Numbered from the stretch's first letter, positions 14,930 through 23,494 are shown. The stretch is DNA of 28,559 bases from Treponema sp. UBA1747 (GCA_002315375.1 DCHR01000022.1:1-28559), one strand, 5' to 3'. Program-made: numbers and translations. The notes: a model not told the origin generated them from the letters alone.

Positions 14930-15499
14930 CTAAAATCTGACTCCTAAAATCATTCTTGGACCAAGGTATGCCGTATTTGTATACACAAGTCCATAATCCT
15001 TGTAATATTTCCCGTCAGGAATATTCAGGTTTGTTACACCGATTCCGCCATAAAAACCTTTTCTGCTGTTTTTACAGAAAATCAAATCCAGTGAAACTTG
15101 GGAAGTAAAATAGTAATCCCCGAAAATTCCTGCTGTAACCCCCGCAGCTGCTGTACCTGAAAGTTCCATATTGCAGTTTCCAAGCTTCAGACAGGTCCAG
15201 TTAATTCCCAGAACCGGCATTAAGGAAAATCCGTAATAATCAAATCCAGCATCGAAACCGGTAAAACAATGTAAGGAAGCATCTGTCTCTTTTGAGTTGA
15301 ATTCCCAGCCTGAAGCAACAGAACAACCGTTGAATGTATTGAACTCTGAGTCAAAAACATTTTTCTGAATTTCATCAAAGCAGTCATGACGATGTATTAT
15401 AAAAGCACCGCAAACATTTGCATCGGTCTGCACAAAAACACTGGCAGACGCTGAAAAGCAAACACAGGCAAAAATAATTCCAATAATCAGTTTTTTCAT
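14930..15499 (-). CDS. Small exported protein, probable outer-membrane beta-barrel, unknown function
   Basis: 189 residues; no family recognised. Signal peptide about 1-20 (IIGIIFACVCFSASA). The mature part alternates short hydrophobic and polar stretches (GFDYYGFSLMPVLGINW, GTAAAGVTAGIFGDYYF, RKGFYGGIGVTNLN) and ends in GPRMILGVRF with a terminal Phe, all in keeping with an eight-strand-like outer-membrane barrel. The mature chain carries about seven cysteines, unusual for such proteins. GGAGA precedes the ATG; the gene follows the lipoprotein gene by 17 bases and is followed by a terminator, so the two form a unit. Confidence 0.65.
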   Translation of the reverse strand: MKKLIIGIIFACVCFSASASVFVQTDANVCGAFIIHRHDCFDEIQKNVFDSEFNTFNGCSVASGWEFNSKETDASLHCFTGFDAGFDYYGFSLMPVLGINWTCLKLGNCNMELSGTAAAGVTAGIFGDYYFTSQVSLDLIFCKNSRKGFYGGIGVTNLNIPDGKYYKDYGLVYTNTAYLGPRMILGVRF

Positions 15500-15516
15500 A
15501 ATCAGACTCTCCTTTT

Positions 15517-16761
15517 CTAGTTATAAAAATCTTTCAGTGAAATAGACTCAGGTTCGGAAACTTTGTTTTCCATTAAGTCTACACAGGTAATGGTTATAGT
15601 CGGATCGTTACAGGAAATCACAAAAACTTTCTCCCCTCTCACTTCCATATTTGACAGAATATCGTCCTTAAAAGACAGGGTTGTATCTGAAAGCGTGGTT
15701 CCTCCTTCAATCCGGTAAACTTTTGTATTGAGCAAAATATCATCCCTGAGGAAAACATAAACAGTTCCGTTTATATTCTTTGCAAAGATCATACTTTCTT
15801 CGATAGGTTCAGCACCTGTAATTTCGCTCTGAACGCCTGTTGCTTTTTCCACTCTGAATAACCTGCTTTCACAAATACCTGCAAGTTTGTTTATGAATTC
15901 TTTTCTTTCAGTTACATACAAAAAATCTGAATCAGCTGATAAAATTTTATATTCCCTGATGAAATTCCAGCCGTTCATTTCATCGTAAACAGCACCTTCC
16001 GTTTTTTCATAAACCGTAAGTGGTTCTGCAAAAGCATTTTTCTGAACATCAAACTTACAGATCTTTGAATAGGATTTCTGGGTTTCGTCATCAAAAAAAT
16101 CGAAAATGAACCAGAAATTTCCTTCAGGGTCCGCAGCCGGAACATCGTAAAAATCAAATCCACCGGCTTTCATGGTTACAGTTTTAGCAAAACTGTTTGA
16201 TTCCGGACTGAAGGTTTTTACCCTTAAATAATATTCCCCGTTATCAAATTTATCGCAGTAATAACGAAGGCCTTTTCCATTCCGGATTTCTGACAATCCT
16301 GCAAACCCTGATCCGCCATAATATGAATCCTTATCTGCCGAATCAAAAAATTCCAGTTCTGTTTTGTCTGATCTCATGACATAAAGCCGCTGATAACCGC
16401 TGTCTGATCCGTAATAGGTCAGCTTGCCGTCGCTGCCTTTCAGACATGGATTAACGCAATTGAAAAAATCTCTTGTTCCGTTTCCCGGAGCGTAAACGTA
16501 ATCAAAGATTTCATTTTTTTCCCAGTCATAAACCGCATAAATCATTCCGTTGTGAACGATTGATGTCTGCGGATTTTCACCTTTCTGTGTAAAATACATA
16601 TCAAAAAGATAATTAAGAACGATAGGCTCGTTTAATGAATCAAAACTTTTGTAAGTAGTTTTTTTCATTATTGTCTTGTAATCATCCTGCTGGTAAAAAG
16701 CATTGCAGGAAATAAGCGTTGCAAGCACAAGTGAAATAATAAGCGTTACTGTCTTTTTCAT
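15517..16761 (-). CDS. Lipoprotein of unknown function, possible beta-propeller
   Basis: 414 residues from the ATG at 16761 (AGGAGG upstream; the ORF start at 16782 has none). Signal peptide with lipobox LISC (Cys19). The mature protein is beta-rich with repeated short units in which an aromatic follows a polar turn (MIYAVYDWEKNEIFDYVY, FWFIFDFFDDETQKSYSKI, FLYVTERKEF, VYVFLRDDILLNTKVYRI), which suggests a propeller of about six blades, but no defined repeat motif was recognised. It is paired with the outer-membrane-like gene downstream, hinting that the two work together at the cell surface. No promoter is clear; TATATT at about 16800 on minus is a weak -10 candidate. Confidence 0.65.
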   Translation of the reverse strand: MKKTVTLIISLVLATLISCNAFYQQDDYKTIMKKTTYKSFDSLNEPIVLNYLFDMYFTQKGENPQTSIVHNGMIYAVYDWEKNEIFDYVYAPGNGTRDFFNCVNPCLKGSDGKLTYYGSDSGYQRLYVMRSDKTELEFFDSADKDSYYGGSGFAGLSEIRNGKGLRYYCDKFDNGEYYLRVKTFSPESNSFAKTVTMKAGGFDFYDVPAADPEGNFWFIFDFFDDETQKSYSKICKFDVQKNAFAEPLTVYEKTEGAVYDEMNGWNFIREYKILSADSDFLYVTERKEFINKLAGICESRLFRVEKATGVQSEITGAEPIEESMIFAKNINGTVYVFLRDDILLNTKVYRIEGGTTLSDTTLSFKDDILSNMEVRGEKVFVISCNDPTITITCVDLMENKVSEPESISLKDFYN

Positions 16762-16859
16762 AAGAATAACCTCCTGAAGCAAATCAGCTTACAGTCTGAA
16801 TATAGGCGGAAACTTAGAAAAAAGAAATTGAACCTTGGTGGATTTTCAGCGAATTTTCA

Positions 16860-17597
16860 TTACACCTTGGTGGAATTCTGGGAAAATTTGATGATAAAGT
16901 CGATCTGACAGGTCACGCCAAGCTTTTTATACAGGAAAGCAAGGCGTTTTTTTACAGAACTTAAGGAAAGTTCGTGATTTATGGCGATTTCTTCGTATTT
17001 GCAGCCTTCCAGAACTTCTTTGAGCATAACTTTATCCCGTTCTGTAAACTGGTTCCCCGAAAAATAATCTTCCAGGTTTTCAGGCTCTACAACTTCAAGA
17101 ACTTCCTGATTGATTTTTTTCATAAGCTTTCTGGTAATCAGCAGCATTAAAATAACTGCCGTTCCGGAAAAAACAAGTTCAATCACCGAGGAAATAAGCT
17201 GCTGTTTTTCCAGACGGAACTGACAGCAGAAAGCCGCGAAAATTACAATTCCCCCCAGGGTAAATTTTATTTTTCTGTGGGAGTTGAAAAAACGGATTTT
17301 ATGGCCCAGAAAAAAACAGCAGAAAAACAGAATTATACTGAAGGCTGAAGAACCGTAGGCCAGACTGAAATTGGCAAAAAGGAATATCCAGTAAATATAA
17401 ATCCTTAAATCCAGAGGATATATCATCTGATGGATTTCTGAATAAACAAGAAAAATAAAAACAGGGACTAAAGCATAAAGATAAACAAGTCTGTCTTCCG
17501 CTCTGATTCCCAGAACTGCAACAGCAAAACAGGCTGAAATAAAAATTCCGGAAAAAATGGCAATAAAACGCCAGAAAGTATATTTTGACATTTTCAT
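16860..17597 (-). CDS. Membrane-anchored LuxR-type transcriptional regulator
   Basis: 245 residues. The N-terminal two thirds hold about six hydrophobic helices (roughly 8-28, 38-55, 66-80, 84-97, 113-127, 137-155), followed by a short acidic linker and a C-terminal LuxR/GerE helix-turn-helix (184-240): FTERDKVMLKEVLEG, YEEIAINHELSLSSVKKRL, then FLYKKLGV, close to the family pattern of TxRExxVL ... EIA ... S.xTVKxHL ... KLGV. There is no receiver domain, so it would be a one-component sensor binding DNA from the membrane. AAGGAT lies just before the ATG. It starts five bases after the MalG-type permease stop, so it is co-transcribed with a transporter part and may control the importer genes or the lipoprotein pair downstream. 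Confidence 0.8.
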   Translation of the reverse strand: MKMSKYTFWRFIAIFSGIFISACFAVAVLGIRAEDRLVYLYALVPVFIFLVYSEIHQMIYPLDLRIYIYWIFLFANFSLAYGSSAFSIILFFCCFFLGHKIRFFNSHRKIKFTLGGIVIFAAFCCQFRLEKQQLISSVIELVFSGTAVILMLLITRKLMKKINQEVLEVVEPENLEDYFSGNQFTERDKVMLKEVLEGCKYEEIAINHELSLSSVKKRLAFLYKKLGVTCQIDFIIKFSQNSTKV

Positions 17598-17602
17598 AAA
17601 TT

Positions 17603-18442
17603 TTATCCTTTTGTTCCGCCGCGGCTTACTCCGCTCATAATCTTCTTTCTGAAAATCAGGAAAAGCAGAATGAGTGGAATTGAAATAACAACAACCGCCG
17701 CCATCATGGCAGGAATATTTTCACGGCCGAATCCGTTTTCGCGGATTTCCTGGATTCCGTTCGAAACGAGATAATAAGCAGGGTCATCGGTTACGAGGCG
17801 TGGCCAGATATAACTGTTCCAACATTCGATCACCTTAAGAATTGTAACTGTCACAAGTGTTGGACGGCAAATCGGAAGCATTACTTTCCACATGTATTTG
17901 AAATCGGAAGTACCGTCAACTTTGGCCGCATAGTAAAGCTCGTCAGGAACCTGTTCAAAATTTTCTTTAAGAAGATAAATAAAGAAAACTGAAGACACGC
18001 TTGGAAGAATCAAACCCAGGAACGAGTTTCTTAAATTCATATTTGTGATGGTGACATAATTTGTGATTACGAGAAGTTCATTGGGAATCATCATCATGGA
18101 AAGAAAAATTGTAAACACAAGATTTTTCCCGCGGAAGTTAAGTCGTGCAAATCCGTAAGCGGCAAAGACAATTACCACTATCATAAGCAGAGTCGTGATT
18201 ACTGTGAAAATCAAAGTATTAAAAAGATAGCGTCCGAGATTTACGGTTGTAAAGGCATCAATATAATTCTGAAAGGTCGGGTGCAGTGTGAAAAATCTGG
18301 GAACATATTCGGATGTGTAGGCGCTGTAACTTTTAAGCGACGACAGAATCATCCAGTAAAAAGGAAACAAAACAAAAAGAGCCCATATGCCAAGAAAGAC
18401 ATAAAGGAAAACATTAAAAACAACTGACCGTCTGTTTTTCAT
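17603..18442 (-). CDS. CUT1-type sugar ABC importer permease, MalG/UgpE-like
   Basis: 279 residues from the ATG at 18442, chosen because the N-terminal MKNRRS then leads straight into the first membrane helix; the ORF extends to 18487. Six hydrophobic segments are visible (about 9-33, 73-97, 108-128, 140-160, 195-212, 244-265). The EAA coupling loop is at 167-195 (DELYYAAKVDGTSDFK), which docks to the ATPase. The segment FPFYWMILSSLK near the start is typical of MalG-like subunits. Its normal neighbour, the MalF-type gene, is 4.1 kb away on the same strand, with two opposite-strand genes between. TATAAT at 18457-18452 ends nine bases before the ATG and no good ribosome site is seen. Confidence 0.9.
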   Translation of the reverse strand: MKNRRSVVFNVFLYVFLGIWALFVLFPFYWMILSSLKSYSAYTSEYVPRFFTLHPTFQNYIDAFTTVNLGRYLFNTLIFTVITTLLMIVVIVFAAYGFARLNFRGKNLVFTIFLSMMMIPNELLVITNYVTITNMNLRNSFLGLILPSVSSVFFIYLLKENFEQVPDELYYAAKVDGTSDFKYMWKVMLPICRPTLVTVTILKVIECWNSYIWPRLVTDDPAYYLVSNGIQEIRENGFGRENIPAMMAAVVVISIPLILLFLIFRKKIMSGVSRGGTKG

Positions 18443-18489
18443 AATACTTCTATTATAAAGCATTTTTATAAAATATTTACAGAACATTT

Positions 18490-18513
18490 AATTTTCTGTG
18501 AAACCAGAAAATT
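18490..18513. promoter_or_regulatory. Inverted repeat in the divergent permease/sulP promoter region
   Basis: AATTTTCTG, six bases, CAGAAAATT: perfect nine-base arms. It lies 34 bases before the sulP start and 47 before the permease start, so one regulator could act on both. No T tract suited to termination. Confidence 0.45.
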
Positions 18514-18547
18514 TGAAATTAAGGTTTTTATGAAGTAACATTTTCTT

Positions 18548-20722
18548 ATGCAGAAAATATCAACACCGAAGTTTTTACAGGGTCTTAAGACCTTTTCTCC
18601 AAAGAATCTGAAAGATGACCTTTTTTCCGGCATCATTATCGCCCTGGTTTCAATTCCTATTTCCATGGGTTATGCACAGATTGCCGGGCTTCCGCCTGTT
18701 TACGGACTTTACAGTTCCATTCTTCCGGTTATTGTTTTTGCTTTAATGACTTCAAGTCCCCAGTACATTTTCGGGGTTGATGCGGCACCTGCCGCCCTTG
18801 TAGGAGCTGAGCTTTCAGCACTGGGAATCGCATCAGGCTCTTCCCAGGCTTTAGCGGCCGTTCCTCTGTTCACTTTCTTCACCGGTATTTTCCTTGTAAT
18901 TTTTGCCCTCTGCAGATTCGGTAAGCTGAAGAAATACGTTTCATCTCCTGTCCTCGGAGGATTTGTAAGCGGCATCTGTATCACAATTATCCTGATGCAG
19001 ATTCCAAAACTCTTTGGAGGGAATCCTGGGACCGGTGAAGTATTCCAGCTTCTCCCGCATATCTACAGAGAAATTATAAATGGCTTCAACGGCTGGGCCT
19101 TTGGAACCGGAGTTCTCTGTATCGCCCTGATTCTGGTCTGTAAAAGATTCTTTCCAAAGTTCCCCCTGTCTGTTGCCATCATGATTCTGTCAGCTTTCCT
19201 TGAATGGCAGTTCCATCTGTTTTCAAATGCAGGAATCAAACTTCTGCCTGAAGTTCCGAAAGGGTTTCCCAAATTCATAATCCCGGATTTTACAGCCGTT
19301 CCTGTTTTAGACTGCATTAAAGGCGCCTTCAGTATTGCCCTGGTTATCACTGCAGAAACCCTTCTGGCAGCCAACGGCTATGCCATGAAAAACCGGTACA
19401 AGCTTTCTGACAACACAGAGATTCTTTCTTATGGTGCTGCAAACCTGGTTTCCTGTGTTCTTGGAAGCTGTCCTGTAAACGGAAGTGTTTCCCGCACCAG
19501 CATGAACCAGCAGTTCCACGGCCGAAGCCAGATGACTCAAATCATCGCATCCCTGGTTCTTCTTTTCATTCTCCTTTTCGGTACCGGCTTTATAAAATAT
19601 CTTCCGGTTCCTGTTCTGACAGCAATTGTTATTACCGCTCTCTGGGGCGCCGTAGAACTGGAAACAGCAAAAAAACTTGCAAAATGTGACCGGAAAGAAT
19701 ATCTGATTTTCCTCGCCGCTATGATTGCTGTTCTGATTTTCGGAACCATCATCGGCGTATTCTCCGGAGTTCTCCTTTCCTTCCTGCATGTTATTATCAG
19801 AGAATCAATTCCGCCTAGAAGCTTTCTGGGGTGCATTCCGGGACGCGGAGGATTTTTCAGTCTGGACCACTTCCCTGCTGCCCGTCCTGTAAAAAATGTA
19901 ATCATCTACCGTTTCCGCGGAAACCTGTTTTTTGCAAACATTGAACAGTTCAAGGATGATATTGAAAATGCTCTTGCTGAACGTCCTGAAGCAAAGGCAG
20001 TTATTGTTGACGCCTCGGCTATCGGAGCTGTTGATATTACTGCCTGTGAAACTCTGGAATTCTTGTGGCAGGATTTCAGGGAACGGGGAATCAAATTCTA
20101 TCTCACTGAACATTCACAAAACCTGAACGAACAGTTACGGAGTCTTGGACTTGGTTACATGATTGAAGAAGGCGGTATCAGGCGAAAGATGTCTGTTGCA
20201 CTTCATGACATGGGCATGACAAAACCATATGAACTGGAGCTTAAGGAAAATGAAACTGCAGCAGAAGAACCTGAATTCCAGGAAAATCTTCTCCGTGAAT
20301 TTGAATGGGCTTTCGGGAAAGATGCACAGAAGCACATTGAAGAATATGTTCAGAATATGATTTCCCATATGAACGAAAACGGCAACGAAGACATTTCACA
20401 CATGATGGAAGATTCCGGGATGTGGAATAAAGTTTCCTCTTATGACGAAGAATTGATTCTGCAGGTTTTTGAACTTCGAATCAGGGAACTGGAACTTTCC
20501 CGCGGAAACCAGGATTCGGAGCTTGAAATGCAGATCAAAGAACGGCGCGAAAAGATTCTTTCAGAAATCAGAAAAGTGGATTCCAAATCTGCATCCCGCC
20601 TTGAACGGAACCGTGAAAAGCTTGAACAGAAATTCAGCGAAAGAAAACAGTCTATTCTGGATAAACTTTCAAAGCGCATCAAACAAAAAAATCCTTCATC
20701 TGGCATTGCGCCAGATAAGTGA
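18548..20722 (+). CDS. SulP family anion transporter with STAS domain and long helical tail
   Basis: 724 residues; most bacterial SulP proteins are about 550-600. The family moves sulfate, bicarbonate or dicarboxylates across the inner membrane. Residues 20-420 form the membrane domain, with the signature region ISMGYAQIAGLPPVYGLYSS (39-58), FGVDAAPAALVG (75-86) and NGSVSRTSMN (311-320). Residues 447-555 are a STAS domain (VDASAIGAVDITACETLEFL). Residues 556-724 form an acidic then Lys/Arg/Glu-rich tail predicted to be helical or coiled coil (ELILQVFELRIRELELSR; KIREK-like heptads to the end). No strong ribosome site precedes the ATG. It is head-to-tail with the ankyrin gene (56-base gap) and divergent from the MalG-type permease. 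Substrate unknown. Confidence 0.9.
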   Translation: MQKISTPKFLQGLKTFSPKNLKDDLFSGIIIALVSIPISMGYAQIAGLPPVYGLYSSILPVIVFALMTSSPQYIFGVDAAPAALVGAELSALGIASGSSQALAAVPLFTFFTGIFLVIFALCRFGKLKKYVSSPVLGGFVSGICITIILMQIPKLFGGNPGTGEVFQLLPHIYREIINGFNGWAFGTGVLCIALILVCKRFFPKFPLSVAIMILSAFLEWQFHLFSNAGIKLLPEVPKGFPKFIIPDFTAVPVLDCIKGAFSIALVITAETLLAANGYAMKNRYKLSDNTEILSYGAANLVSCVLGSCPVNGSVSRTSMNQQFHGRSQMTQIIASLVLLFILLFGTGFIKYLPVPVLTAIVITALWGAVELETAKKLAKCDRKEYLIFLAAMIAVLIFGTIIGVFSGVLLSFLHVIIRESIPPRSFLGCIPGRGGFFSLDHFPAARPVKNVIIYRFRGNLFFANIEQFKDDIENALAERPEAKAVIVDASAIGAVDITACETLEFLWQDFRERGIKFYLTEHSQNLNEQLRSLGLGYMIEEGGIRRKMSVALHDMGMTKPYELELKENETAAEEPEFQENLLREFEWAFGKDAQKHIEEYVQNMISHMNENGNEDISHMMEDSGMWNKVSSYDEELILQVFELRIRELELSRGNQDSELEMQIKERREKILSEIRKVDSKSASRLERNREKLEQKFSERKQSILDKLSKRIKQKNPSSGIAPDK

Positions 20723-20733
20723 TACAATAAAAA

Positions 20734-20762
20734 AAGACAAACTAACCATAAAATTTTATAAT
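20734..20762 (+). promoter_or_regulatory. Possible promoter of the ankyrin-repeat gene
   Basis: AAGACA (20734-20739), 17-base spacer, TATAAT (20757-20762). The -10 lies 16 bases before the ATG, so the leader would be about nine bases and would just include GAGG. Confidence 0.45.
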
Positions 20763-20778
20763 TTTTTTGAGGTAATTT

Positions 20779-22539
20779 ATGAAAAAAAGATTTTTAGCTT
20801 TACTCCTTGCAGGACTTACCTGTCTTTCATTAAGCGCACAGAATCTGAAAGAGGATGTTTTCAATAATGATCTTAGTTCTCTGAAGAAGAAAATAAAACT
20901 TCTGGAAACAGATTTTTCTGGAACTTCCATTCTGGCAGATTACATGAAAAGTCGTAATAACCAGACCAATCCCTTTGATGACAAAATGTTCAATTATCTG
21001 ATTGAACTTAAGGCCGATGTAAATGTTAAAAACAGTGACGGCATGGCTCCAATCCATTACGCCTGTTCCCGAAACCAGCTTGATGCAATGAAAAAACTTA
21101 TTAAAAATGGAGCTGATGTCAACGTGACCACTAAAGAAGGGAAACCGCCTGTCTATTTCGCCATTTACAACGAAAACCTTAAAATGGTAAAAGCACTTGT
21201 TGAAGCCGGATGCTCTCCAACTTCAGCCTGGAAACAACAAGAAAATGATAGTGCTACAGGAAACGACCGATACGAACGAATTACAAGACGCACGTATTAC
21301 GACTTATGTGTTACTCCAGTATTCCAGGCAATCTTCAGCCGCAATGAAGAAATACTCCCTTATCTCATAAAAAAAGGATTCAATCTTTCACAACAAATGT
21401 ACACTGGTAAAGATGCCTTTTACCTTACTGCTGATTATCTCTGGCAAAAAGGATTATTTGATTCAGATTCCGGCTATTACTCCAATAATGTCCCTTTTCA
21501 CTTCTTTGCAAACATTGTTACTTTATGGAAAGCATTTCCTGAAGAAAGCAAAAAATTCCCTTCAGACTTTAAAGAGAATGTGTACACAAAATTCGCCTCA
21601 AATGATTTAACAGGTGTAAAAAAAGAACTCTTAACTACAGACATTAATACCCTGACATTTCTGCCTTATGCACTTTTAAGCGGTGAATACAGCATCGTTA
21701 ATCTGATTCTCAAGTACAACGATCTTGACGTTAATGATCCTGCAATCAATGGAAATACTCTTATGGAATGGGCTTTAAAAAATAAACACATGTCAGCAGT
21801 ACGGCTGCTCCGGAAACATGGCGCAACATTACCAAAGGATTCTGATTACTTAATAAATGCAATCAGGAATGACAATCTGGAACTTGTAAAAATGCTTATA
21901 GAAAATGGAACATCTGTTAATGAAACAATCAGTTTCAAGAAAGATAGTGAAAGTCCTCTTATTACTATGACTCCTCTATGCGTAGCAGTTCAGGAAAACA
22001 ACCTGTCCATCGCAAACTACCTGATCCAGCAGGGAGCAGATGTAAATAAAGAAAACCCGTTACAGCATTCTTTAGGAAAATCTTCACTTCGAAATCTTCT
22101 TGTAAAGAACGGAGCAAAAACAGATTTCACGTTCACCCATTCTTTTTATAATTGCTATGTTTATTACAGCGAAATAGATAGCGACCACCTGTATAGGAAG
22201 ACAATTAACATGGCCTATCTTGCCTGTCTGAATGGAAATTCAACAGAATTAAAGTACTATCTCGATTCAGGAATTAAAGCAAAAGAAAATGAATCGGAAT
22301 CCTCTCTGCTTTTTGCCTGCATTTTCGGGATGAGTCCTGAATGTCTCAACCTGCTCCTGCAAAAAGAGCCGGCAATGAATCAGAATATCCAGAATAATGT
22401 TTATTTCTATGGATCATCAGAAAGTCTAAAAAATGCAGTCGGTTTGCTTGAAGCACTTTTCAACGCTTCGAGAAATGAAAAGAATAAAAATATTTACAGA
22501 AAAATGGTTAAAACTCTTGAGAAGTATAATCAGAAGTAG
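20779..22539 (+). CDS. Secreted ankyrin-repeat protein
   Basis: 586 residues. Signal peptide 1-20 (FLALLLAGLTCLSLSA), so it acts in the periplasm or outside. At least seven ankyrin-like repeats are visible, several with the classic pattern (APIHYACSRNQLDAMKKLI..GADVN; PPVYFAIYNENLKMVKALVEAG; LINAIRNDNLELVKMLIENG; TPLCVAVQENNLSIANYLI..GADVN; MAYLACLNGNSTELKYYL; SLLFACIFGMSPECLNLLL). A non-repeat insert lies at about 215-290. Ankyrin repeats bind proteins; the target is unknown. GAGGT precedes the ATG by eight bases. No terminator is seen before the convergent permease gene 50 bases away. The gene appears complete and uninterrupted. Confidence 0.88.
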   Translation: MKKRFLALLLAGLTCLSLSAQNLKEDVFNNDLSSLKKKIKLLETDFSGTSILADYMKSRNNQTNPFDDKMFNYLIELKADVNVKNSDGMAPIHYACSRNQLDAMKKLIKNGADVNVTTKEGKPPVYFAIYNENLKMVKALVEAGCSPTSAWKQQENDSATGNDRYERITRRTYYDLCVTPVFQAIFSRNEEILPYLIKKGFNLSQQMYTGKDAFYLTADYLWQKGLFDSDSGYYSNNVPFHFFANIVTLWKAFPEESKKFPSDFKENVYTKFASNDLTGVKKELLTTDINTLTFLPYALLSGEYSIVNLILKYNDLDVNDPAINGNTLMEWALKNKHMSAVRLLRKHGATLPKDSDYLINAIRNDNLELVKMLIENGTSVNETISFKKDSESPLITMTPLCVAVQENNLSIANYLIQQGADVNKENPLQHSLGKSSLRNLLVKNGAKTDFTFTHSFYNCYVYYSEIDSDHLYRKTINMAYLACLNGNSTELKYYLDSGIKAKENESESSLLFACIFGMSPECLNLLLQKEPAMNQNIQNNVYFYGSSESLKNAVGLLEALFNASRNEKNKNIYRKMVKTLEKYNQK

Positions 22540-22589
22540 AATTATAAAACTCCAGAGATAAATCCGTGTAATTCCACTTTGGGAAAAGA

Positions 22590-23486
22590 CTATTTATAAT
22601 AATTATTCTTTTTACTCACCATCAGGTTGATGACCGTAATTGTGAGAACGATTACAAAAAGAATGATTGCTGCGGCTGAAGCGTAGCTTGGATAACCGCC
22701 TGAGTTTCCGTAGAGCATGTCGTAAATGTAGCCGACGATTGTATTCATATCGGCAGCATTGAGATTTGTTCCGAACAGGGCAACGGCATCTGCATAGGCT
22801 TTAAAGGCACCAATAAACCCTGTAATAACCAGATAGGAAACTGTAGGCGAAATCATCGGAAGTGTAATCTTCCAGAAAATGCGTCCCCGGGAAGTTCCGT
22901 CCACTCGGGCTGCCTGATAATACTGCTGGTTCACGCTTGCGAGAGCCGAAGTAAGAATCAGGATTTTGAATGGCATTACAATCCACACGGTATAGAAACA
23001 GAGAACAAACATTTTGGCCCAGTAAGGTCCGTCAATAAAATCTACGCCCTTTCCTCCGAACAGATGAATCAGCATATTTACAAGGCCGTCTGAATAAGCA
23101 GTCTTTTTGAAAAGGATCATAAACACCAGTCCGACTGCAAGGGTATTTGTTACATAAGGCAGAAAGTAAATTGTCTGGAACGCTTCCTTCAGTTTGGGAA
23201 TTGAACTTAAGCCCAGTGCGATAAGAAGAGAAAGTCCTGTGGAAACCGGAACTGTAATGATTACAAGGATAAAGGTGTTTTTTACGGCTTTCAAAAAATA
23301 CGGGTCGTGAAGTACATATTTGTAGTTGTAGAGGCCTGTCCCGAAAAAACTCTGGCTTGCGAAGTTGTAGCCTTCTTCGAAAGAATAAACGAATACATCA
23401 AAGAGAGGATAAATCATGAAAACTGCCATGAATAAAAAAGCAGGAATAAGGTAGAGCCAGCCTTTCGGATTATTATCGTCTAACAT
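22590..23486 (-). CDS. CUT1-type sugar ABC importer permease, MalF/UgpA-like
   Basis: 298 residues. Six hydrophobic segments (about 10-34, 70-94, 104-127, 157-181, 213-238, 268-290). The first opens with WLYLIPAFLFMAVFMIYPLF, the common LxPAxxxxxxFxxYP start of UgpA/MalF-like subunits. The EAA loop (188-216, QYYQAARVDGTSRGRIFW, then ITLP) contacts the ATPase. AGGAG lies five bases before the ATG and overlaps the stop of the lipoprotein gene upstream, eight bases away, so it is the third or fourth gene of the CotH-ATPase-lipoprotein-permease unit. Its expected partner permease is beyond the sulP/ankyrin pair. No terminator follows. Confidence 0.9.
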   Translation of the reverse strand: MLDDNNPKGWLYLIPAFLFMAVFMIYPLFDVFVYSFEEGYNFASQSFFGTGLYNYKYVLHDPYFLKAVKNTFILVIITVPVSTGLSLLIALGLSSIPKLKEAFQTIYFLPYVTNTLAVGLVFMILFKKTAYSDGLVNMLIHLFGGKGVDFIDGPYWAKMFVLCFYTVWIVMPFKILILTSALASVNQQYYQAARVDGTSRGRIFWKITLPMISPTVSYLVITGFIGAFKAYADAVALFGTNLNAADMNTIVGYIYDMLYGNSGGYPSYASAAAIILFVIVLTITVINLMVSKKNNYYK

Positions 23487-23494
23487 GATTTCTC

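Noticed and set aside
19307..19789. 160-codon minus-strand frame inside sulP
   Set aside because: Fully opposite conserved SulP membrane helices; low-complexity Asn/Gly/Gln composition and no ribosome site.
20699..20715. Hairpin TCTGGC-ATTGC-GCCAGA at the end of sulP
   Set aside because: It lies within the last codons and is followed by an A-rich stretch on plus, not a T tract, so it is not supported as a terminator.
20469..20867. 132-codon plus-strand frame bridging sulP and the ankyrin gene
   Set aside because: Out-of-frame reading of both genes, covering the ankyrin start and its ribosome site.
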